Of a stretch of 10,561 bases of DNA, positions 6,715-10,561 are shown piece after piece. A program made the translations under genes and the position numbers. Location: NCBI GenBank assembly GCA_947174575.1, contig CAMWJM010000020.1:1-10561 (forward strand). The letters run 5' to 3'. This stretch comes from an uncultured Alistipes sp. (lineage in GTDB: Bacteria; Bacteroidota; Bacteroidia; Bacteroidales; Rikenellaceae). Under the pieces are notes generated by a model. The model worked only from the letters and a program-made list of their open reading frames with translations, made no database searches and was not told the DNA's origin. Position 1 is the stretch's first letter. The number at the start of each line of letters is the position of its first letter.

Positions 6715-6824
6715 CTACTTACCGCCGGGTGGGCAGCTGCATGGGCCCACCCGATAGCAGTGGGCGTATTAAACCCCTGGTTTTCCCGGAGGTACTCCAA
6801 AATCCATTGTTCGTTTTTTGTCAT
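6708..6824 (-). CDS. Short 38-aa ORF, possibly the truncated 5' end of a small phage gene
   Basis: The ATG at 6824 overlaps the upstream stop as ATGA, a strong sign of a genuine start. The peptide begins MTKNEQWILEYLRENQGF and continues with NTPTAIGWAH, resembling the first two helices of small winged-helix phage proteins (E..IL.YL....GF..PT.IG). It then stops abruptly at TGA 6708-6710, so no wing or recognition helix is completed. A 9-bp GC-rich hairpin (6726-6734 with 6745-6753) lies inside the coding sequence just before the stop. An indel caused by that hairpin is a reasonable explanation for truncation. The family link is a guess from pattern. Confidence 0.4.
   Translation of the reverse strand: MTKNEQWILEYLRENQGFNTPTAIGWAHAAAHPAVSSC
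6726..6753. repeat. GC-rich 9-bp inverted repeat inside the 38-aa ORF
   Basis: On the plus strand CGGGTGGGC (6726-6734) and GCCCACCCG (6745-6753) are exact reverse complements with a 10-base loop. No T-run follows on either strand, so it is not an intrinsic terminator. It may be a translational or mRNA stability structure, or a mutation hot spot. Confidence 0.6.
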
Positions 6825-7261
6825 AACGTTATTTCCTTTTCGATGCCTGCGCGGCGCAAGGCGTGCTGTAGCTCGTGGACGGAGTTGAATAGTTGGGTTA
6901 CCGCCATAGCCGGCCAGACGTATTCGCGGAACGTCCAGTGCCAATGCGCATCCCGCCGTATAATAGAAATTTCATGCGTTAGGCTTTTCTCCTCGGAACA
7001 GCTCCACGCAAACTCATACCGATCCGTCCGGGTTTGCCACTCGATGAAGTTTTCGAACATTATATCCGCGGTTAGCGGCACGGGGCGAATGTCCTCGATG
7101 TCGTACTCGTCGGGGTCACCGGCCTCCGGGTCGCTCAACAGGTGTACCCATGTTTCCCCGATTGCTACCACCCGCATCGGAGGCGTTAGTCGTTCTTCGC
7201 CGTCCAATACCATCATCTTGGCACATACCCAGTCGCCGACGGATAGTTCATTAGCTTTCAT
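6821..7261 (-). CDS. Conserved phage hypothetical protein (MKANEL-type), 146 aa
   Basis: The N-terminus MKANELSVGDWV and the C-terminus VHELQHALRRAGIEKEITL match a small protein I remember as common in Bacteroidales phages and prophages. Known examples start MKANELRIGNWV and end VHELQHALR.CGIEKEI. The middle contains the typical DIRPVPLTADIMFENF segment. No enzymatic motif or membrane segment is seen, and the function of the family is not known to me. The start lies 2 bases after the stop of the upstream gene, and the stop overlaps the next start as ATGA, so it sits firmly within the operon. Confidence 0.85.
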   Translation of the reverse strand: MKANELSVGDWVCAKMMVLDGEERLTPPMRVVAIGETWVHLLSDPEAGDPDEYDIEDIRPVPLTADIMFENFIEWQTRTDRYEFAWSCSEEKSLTHEISIIRRDAHWHWTFREYVWPAMAVTQLFNSVHELQHALRRAGIEKEITL

Positions 7262-7263
7262 AG

Positions 7264-7659
7264 TTATCTATTTTTGAAGTGTTCGATGATTTCCGCGACC
7301 GTAGCCTTGTGATATAGTGCATAACTTGGGATCACCATTTTCGTAACAACTTCGTCATGGCACAAGCACCAATCGATACCATCCGTAAACCACTGCTCAC
7401 AGTCATTATAGACATTCATTGCGGCCAGCGCCTTGAACAGCTCGACGTTGGTGCCGCAGTCGACTATCCCCCAGGATACGAGTGTCGCACTCATATTCTC
7501 TACCTCCAGTGCTTCCCATTGGGTTTGCGTGATCCCAACGACCACTATGCAATCGTAGAAGTGTATTTGTGGGTACTTCAACGAAAAGCACCAGTTTATC
7601 AAACTACATCGCTCCTCCACATTCTCAACGCGGATAAAGCAGGGGGTTGTAAATTTCAT
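7264..7659 (-). CDS. Conserved phage hypothetical protein, 131 aa
   Basis: The protein begins MKFTTPCFIRVENVEERCSL and ends YHKATVAEIIEHFKNR, a pattern I associate with small Bacteroidales phage proteins that open MKFT.PCFIRV and close KAT..E(I/L)IEHF. It has several aromatic residues and cysteines, including WCLC at about 96-99, but no clear metal site. There is no membrane segment or signal peptide. The start overlaps the methyltransferase stop as TAATG, which implies coupled translation. Function unknown. Confidence 0.8.
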   Translation of the reverse strand: MKFTTPCFIRVENVEERCSLINWCFSLKYPQIHFYDCIVVVGITQTQWEALEVENMSATLVSWGIVDCGTNVELFKALAAMNVYNDCEQWFTDGIDWCLCHDEVVTKMVIPSYALYHKATVAEIIEHFKNR

Positions 7660-8729
7660 TATCTTTCGTATTCGTTAATCGTTTCTGCAATCTGATAGAA
7701 CACCTGCGGGACTATCGCGTTTCCGTAGGCTTTGATGGACTGGCGACGCCATGCAGGAAAGGTGATACCGTCCAATCCGGCGGAAAGCCCATCATCTCCG
7801 CCACAAACAGGGGGTTGAGTTGGGAAGTTTTCCCAGGCCTCTGCCGGCAGTGTTCGCCGATCAGCACGGGCAAGTTGCTCAGCATATCCGTCCGCAACTT
7901 CCCGTCTTTCCGAATCAATGCGGCCGGCGATACTGATGACTTGAAGTCGCGGGCTTTCGGTGTCGGCAGCAGAGACATCGTTGCTGCTTTCGCCAGCGTT
8001 GGGCGTTCTGCGCTCCCCGGCGACAGGCTTTTGTTGACGCGGCCCGACCCTGAATCTATAGCCGTCGGTGTCGGCAGCAGCGCCGTGCTCATAGGCCTGC
8101 TCTTGCCGTTTTCGCAGACCTTCAGACCCTGTGTCTGCACGGTTGGCAAAAGAGCCGTCACGGAGTATGGATTCAGGTTGCTCATGATCTTCCGCGTTCG
8201 CTCGGGGTTGCCGTTCGGTTTGCGCCGATCCTCCATCACGGCGGGCGTGGGCAACAATCCAGACGCGGTCTCGCCGGTGGGGAGCGCCGACAGCACAAGC
8301 TGGAAGTATAAACGGCTGGACTTCGTAGCCGAGAGCTTCCAGGTCAGCGAACACCGTGTCGAGAACCATGCTCTCCGACCAATTAACGAATCCGCGAACG
8401 TTCTCGCCCACGACCCAGCGGGGGAGAATCTCGCGAATTGCTCGCAGCATCTCCGGCCAGAGATAGCGGTCGTCGTCCGTTCCCTTTCGCTTGCCGGCGA
8501 CGCTGAACGGCTGGCATGGAAAACCTCCTGTGAGGACGTCGATGCGGCCCCGCCAAACGGTAAAGTCAGTTGTTCGGATGTCTTCATATTGGACAGCATT
8601 CGGAAAGTGATACTTCAGTACGCGGCGGCAGAACGCGTCGATCTCGCAGTTGAACATATTCGTCCAGCCTGCCCATTCGGCTGCGAGGTCGAAGCCGCCG
8701 ATTCCGCTGAATAAGGATGCGTGCGTCAT
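7659..8729 (-). CDS. DNA (cytosine-5) methyltransferase, phage orphan type, 356 aa
   Basis: The enzyme transfers a methyl group from S-adenosylmethionine to C5 of cytosine in DNA, most likely to shield phage DNA from restriction. Motif I is FSGIGGFD (7-14); motif IV GGFPCQPFS (68-76) has the catalytic Cys72; motif VI is ENVR (109-112); motif VIII lies in HRRDRVWIVA (151-160); motifs IX/X are at RQSIKAYGNAIVPQV (329-343). All catalytic residues are present, so an active enzyme is expected. Residues about 161-300, where the target-recognition domain belongs, are unusually polar, with repeated ADT-type units (198-200, 219-221, 255-257). This is also where a second frame runs on the same strand. 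No restriction endonuclease gene is adjacent. The ATG at 8729 is 30 bases after the previous stop. Confidence 0.95.
   Translation of the reverse strand: MTHASLFSGIGGFDLAAEWAGWTNMFNCEIDAFCRRVLKYHFPNAVQYEDIRTTDFTVWRGRIDVLTGGFPCQPFSVAGKRKGTDDDRYLWPEMLRAIREILPRWVVGENVRGFVNWSESMVLDTVFADLEALGYEVQPFILPACAVGAPHRRDRVWIVAHARRDGGSAQTERQPRANAEDHEQPESILRDGSFANRADTGSEGLRKRQEQAYEHGAAADTDGYRFRVGPRQQKPVAGERRTPNAGESSNDVSAADTESPRLQVISIAGRIDSERREVADGYAEQLARADRRTLPAEAWENFPTQPPVCGGDDGLSAGLDGITFPAWRRQSIKAYGNAIVPQVFYQIAETINEYER
7712..8587 (-). CDS. Candidate overprinted ORF nested inside the methyltransferase gene, 291 aa
   Basis: This frame, shifted +1 relative to the methyltransferase and on the same strand, is open from ATG 8587 (or ATG 8599, four codons earlier) to TAG 7712-7714. 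It starts MKTSEQLTLPFGG, then STSSQEVFHASRS and TAISGRR, followed by an aromatic and basic region with STRCSLTWKLSATKSSRLYF. LLPT occurs four times (about residues 111, 146, 170 and 206 from the 8587 start), three times as LLPTP. Near the end it has LNPLFVAEMMGFPPDWT. This pattern (S.SW or LTWK core, repeated LLPTP, terminal LNP...MGFP..W) matches proteins I remember from many phages, often mislabelled as methyltransferases. It lacks the catalytic PCQ motif. It may be a real overprinted gene, or its apparent conservation may simply shadow the methyltransferase. Confidence 0.5.
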   Translation of the reverse strand: MKTSEQLTLPFGGAASTSSQEVFHASRSASPASERERTTTAISGRRCCEQFARFSPAGSWARTFADSLIGRRAWFSTRCSLTWKLSATKSSRLYFQLVLSALPTGETASGLLPTPAVMEDRRKPNGNPERTRKIMSNLNPYSVTALLPTVQTQGLKVCENGKSRPMSTALLPTPTAIDSGSGRVNKSLSPGSAERPTLAKAATMSLLPTPKARDFKSSVSPAALIRKDGKLRTDMLSNLPVLIGEHCRQRPGKTSQLNPLFVAEMMGFPPDWTVSPFLHGVASPSKPTETR

Positions 8730-8759
8730 GATATATTCGTTCGTCTCGCTCGCGCTCGC

Positions 8760-9485
8760 TCACTTGACATTCCGGACGCAGCGCACGGACAAGCCGTACT
8801 CACAGGAGCTATTATTATCCGGGCACACACGATCCGAATCGAAGCCAAGACAGCCCTCGTAGACATCACCCGCTGCATGGGACGATGACGACACCCAGTA
8901 GATGCCCCACGTGCCGACGTACGACAAGGCTCCCGTCGCGAAGTGGCGGACGCCCGCGGCCTCAAGAAAGAGGCCGCCGCCGAATAGACGCCCGGACAAC
9001 CTATGGGGGCCGTTCTCCTGCCATTCGCTACCCAGGTCGGCGACGACCTTCCGTTCTTCGGGTTTGGGTAATCTCCAGCCATTCCCCAACTGCTTGACCG
9101 CCTCAACAACCTCGTCGTAGGTGTAATACCAGCGGCCGTCTACCTCCGTACCGCCGAAGCCCGTCAAGTTCTCCGTCATCCATTCGAGATTGGGCAGGCC
9201 CGGCAGGATGATCGTATCGCGAGCTTTCTCCTCGGATTTCGATTGCCCGATATTGCACGGGGCAGTCTCTGGTCGTGATTCGGACTGCTCGGCCTCCTCG
9301 TACGTTTCGAGCGGACACCAGTCGGGGATTTTTAGAAAGTGTTTCGGCCCGTCAAATCCAGCTAATCGGCAAGGATTTACCCGCGTACAAATGCGTGCAG
9401 GGATTTTATTAATATCCTCATGGATGTATTTTTCGCAAAACATGCAATCTATGCAGCTGTCAATTATGTTTTCAATCTTTCTCAT
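8760..9485 (-). CDS. Cys-rich head fused to FISUMP/C-type-lectin-like domain, 241 aa; DGR-target-like
   Basis: Residues about 8-60 carry cysteines at 11, 14, 17, 33, 39 and 57 (CIDCMFC, then CTRVNPCRL, then PDWCPL), a probable metal-binding module seen in small Bacteroidales phage proteins. A linker rich in Glu and Ser follows. From about 94 the sequence is typical of the FISUMP / lectin-fold family: LEWMTENLTGFGG, then GRWYYTYDE, NGWRLPKPEE, LFLEAAGVR, GALSYVGTWGIYWVSSSS, ending YGLSVRCVRNVK. Such domains in Bacteroidales phages are often targets of diversity-generating retroelements, which vary ligand-contact residues near the C-terminus. Variable-looking positions here mostly use codons ending in C or T, as expected from AAC/AAT template codons. 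No reverse transcriptase or template repeat is visible in the window. Confidence 0.8.
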   Translation of the reverse strand: MRKIENIIDSCIDCMFCEKYIHEDINKIPARICTRVNPCRLAGFDGPKHFLKIPDWCPLETYEEAEQSESRPETAPCNIGQSKSEEKARDTIILPGLPNLEWMTENLTGFGGTEVDGRWYYTYDEVVEAVKQLGNGWRLPKPEERKVVADLGSEWQENGPHRLSGRLFGGGLFLEAAGVRHFATGALSYVGTWGIYWVSSSSHAAGDVYEGCLGFDSDRVCPDNNSSCEYGLSVRCVRNVK

Positions 9486-9500
9486 AATGCTACGTTTTAA

Positions 9501-10151
9501 TTATTTGACCAATTCATATTCGTATGCCACGACCCACGGATTGCGGGCCCACGTACCACGTCCGGACACCTCGTCGATCAAAGCCGCAAAGGCTTCGCGA
9601 GGAGTGTCGAAAATTTTTAAAGAGCCATTATATGCCTTATCATGACAATTTTTATAAACAATCCCGTCAACCATATAGCCGCTATATGGATGTTCTATTA
9701 CACCCTCCTTGATGCAACACTCGTCCGATATGTCTTGCAGACGCTCGGCGCGGCTGCCCGTAATGCGGATGCGGTGCGGCATCAACTTCGCCTTTACGAA
9801 CATTTTGTTTCTCCAACCGGGTTCGTCGGCGATGTCCTCCTCCTCGAAATACGATTCATGAAACGGGTTGCGTTGGAGCATCGCCAGCTCCTCAATCTCG
9901 GCGTATCGTTGCGCCACGGCGACCACCTCGCCTACCTTGTAACGGGTAGGTTTGGAGAATAAAAGGGTCGCGTCTTCAGCGTACACCTTCACGCAGTCGT
10001 CCTGAATAACCAGACGATAGCCCGCGTTCACCAAGGTTGTGAGCCGGGTCTGTTCTGCTTTGGTGAACTCATTACGCCGCGTGTTCTTCTTGTAGACCTC
10101 GATCGTCGCCTGCGTCAACCCGTAGGCATCGTTGAACATGATTTTCTTCAT
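9501..10151 (-). CDS. ASCH/PUA-like phage protein, 216 aa
   Basis: The N-terminus MFNDAYGLTQATIE with NTRR at 23-26, RYKVGEVVAVAQRY at 70-83, KAKLMPHRIRITG at 120-132, AERLQDISDECCIKEG at 135-150, and the C-terminal FDTPREAFAALIDEVSG and NPWVVAYEYELV match an ASCH-like (PUA-fold) family common in phages. The fold is associated with RNA or modified-nucleotide binding; the actual ligand in phages is not established. Conserved positions include the TRR motif and the NPWV strand near the C-terminus. Its start overlaps the stop of the upstream radical SAM gene as ATGA, and the next gene starts 15 bases after its stop. Confidence 0.75.
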   Translation of the reverse strand: MKKIMFNDAYGLTQATIEVYKKNTRRNEFTKAEQTRLTTLVNAGYRLVIQDDCVKVYAEDATLLFSKPTRYKVGEVVAVAQRYAEIEELAMLQRNPFHESYFEEEDIADEPGWRNKMFVKAKLMPHRIRITGSRAERLQDISDECCIKEGVIEHPYSGYMVDGIVYKNCHDKAYNGSLKIFDTPREAFAALIDEVSGRGTWARNPWVVAYEYELVK

Positions 10152-10561
10152 TTCTCAAAGTATTTTTTGCAGTTGCAAGGCACGATTTTGTGGTTGGCCC
10201 ATTCTCCTTGAAAGCGGCGCCATTCTTTGTTGTAGTCGCCCGTCTTGTCTCGGTAAAGCATTGCGAAAGGCAGGAAGCCCGCGCGCCACGCTTCGCCCAG
10301 TCGTGCAAGGGCTTTCTCCTGCGTATCGCCCGGATAGCCGATCAGTACGTAGCATTGCAGGACGTTGCTCGCTTTCGTGAAACCCGCATCCAGCAGCATC
10401 TTGCCCGCCGCTTGCAAAGGTTCGAGGTCGTTCGGCGTGTCGTAGGCGAAGAACATCGATTCGGGCTTCAGCCCCCGAAGCCGCACGGCCATTTCCGGGG
10501 TCAGCAGCGCCGCTTCCAGTCCGCCAACAAACTGCGGCCGATGCGGCTGCCGGGCCAGCAT
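10148..10561 (-). CDS. Radical SAM-like phage protein, C-terminal part (137 aa in window)
   Basis: The frame is open to the right edge, so the N-terminus, including any CxxxCxxC iron-sulfur motif, lies outside the window. The visible part has GGLEAALLTPEM, ESMFFAYDTPNDLEPL, SNVLQCYVLIGYPGDTQEKA and AWRAGFLPFAMLYRD. These correspond to the later strands of a radical SAM TIM barrel in a phage family I recall with the same YVLIGYPGDT and FAMLYR segments. A radical SAM enzyme would cleave S-adenosylmethionine to start radical chemistry; the substrate cannot be guessed here. The ATG at 10561 falls on the window edge and is probably internal. The gene is translationally coupled to the ASCH-like gene by ATGA. 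Confidence 0.65.
   Translation of the reverse strand: MLARQPHRPQFVGGLEAALLTPEMAVRLRGLKPESMFFAYDTPNDLEPLQAAGKMLLDAGFTKASNVLQCYVLIGYPGDTQEKALARLGEAWRAGFLPFAMLYRDKTGDYNKEWRRFQGEWANHKIVPCNCKKYFEK

Noticed and set aside
6726..6753. GC-rich hairpin as an intrinsic terminator
   Set aside because: No T-run follows on either strand and it lies inside an ORF within a tightly coupled operon.
6558..7277. 239-codon open frame on the plus strand
   Set aside because: It is antisense to the conserved 146-residue gene and to the small ORFs, with a composition rich in Ser, Arg and Cys typical of shadow frames.
7815..8714. 299-codon open frame on the plus strand, antisense to the methyltransferase
   Set aside because: It lies wholly opposite a confidently assigned gene, has no recognisable motif, no coupled neighbours on that strand and no promoter signal. 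GC-rich DNA with two sense frames already open makes a third one likely by chance.
8726..9109. 127-codon minus-strand frame overlapping the lectin-domain gene and reaching the methyltransferase start
   Set aside because: It is a shifted frame of a clearly recognisable FISUMP-type coding sequence, rich in Arg, Ser, Ala and Pro, with none of the motif pattern seen in the methyltransferase overlap.
1..10561. tRNA genes, CRISPR arrays, insertion sequences, attachment sites
   Set aside because: I looked for cloverleaf-like segments, regularly spaced repeats, transposase motifs and terminal inverted repeats and found none that I could support.

Overview
The window reads as part of a tailed phage or prophage with podovirus-like virion genes, probably from a gut Bacteroidales host such as Alistipes, Bacteroides or Parabacteroides. 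The reasons are the protein families, which I recognise from memory as typical of Bacteroidales phages; promoter-like TAnnTTTG boxes; A-rich rather than strong Shine-Dalgarno leaders; and tightly packed genes whose starts and stops overlap as ATGA or TAATG. No database search was possible, so every family name rests on motifs and remembered similarity.

Layout: (1) Positions 1-2312, minus strand: three abutting genes for hydrophobic and coiled-coil proteins resembling podovirus internal or DNA-ejection proteins. The last one runs off the left edge. (2) Positions 2313-2392: a short divergent intergenic region holding an 11-bp perfect inverted repeat with a TAnnTTTG box on each strand. (3) Positions 2393-6069, plus strand: a helix-turn-helix protein (possibly a small terminase), a 932-residue tail nozzle or DNA-stabilisation protein, and a small HEAAH zincin-like protein. 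(4) Positions 6070-6224: a convergent intergenic region with two hairpins, one followed by a T-run, and several TGCACAAA motifs. (5) Positions 6225-10561, minus strand: an accessory operon. In transcription order from the right edge it encodes a radical SAM-like protein (partial), an ASCH/PUA-like protein, a Cys-rich protein fused to a FISUMP/C-type-lectin-like domain, a DNA cytosine-5 methyltransferase, and a string of small phage proteins.

The two plus/minus modules appear to deliver the genome (nozzle, stabilisation, ejection proteins). The right-hand operon looks like an early or accessory set for DNA modification and host interaction.

The most unusual signals are a second long reading frame of about 291 codons nested on the same strand inside the methyltransferase gene, with its own motif pattern; a lectin-fold protein resembling targets of diversity-generating retroelements but fused to a Cys-rich, probably metal-binding head; an AT-rich block inside the otherwise GC-rich nozzle gene; and a stretch around 6640-6824 where the reading frames look broken around a GC-rich hairpin. 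I see no tRNA, rRNA, CRISPR array, insertion sequence, integrase or reverse transcriptase. No stretch longer than 300 bases lacks a gene.
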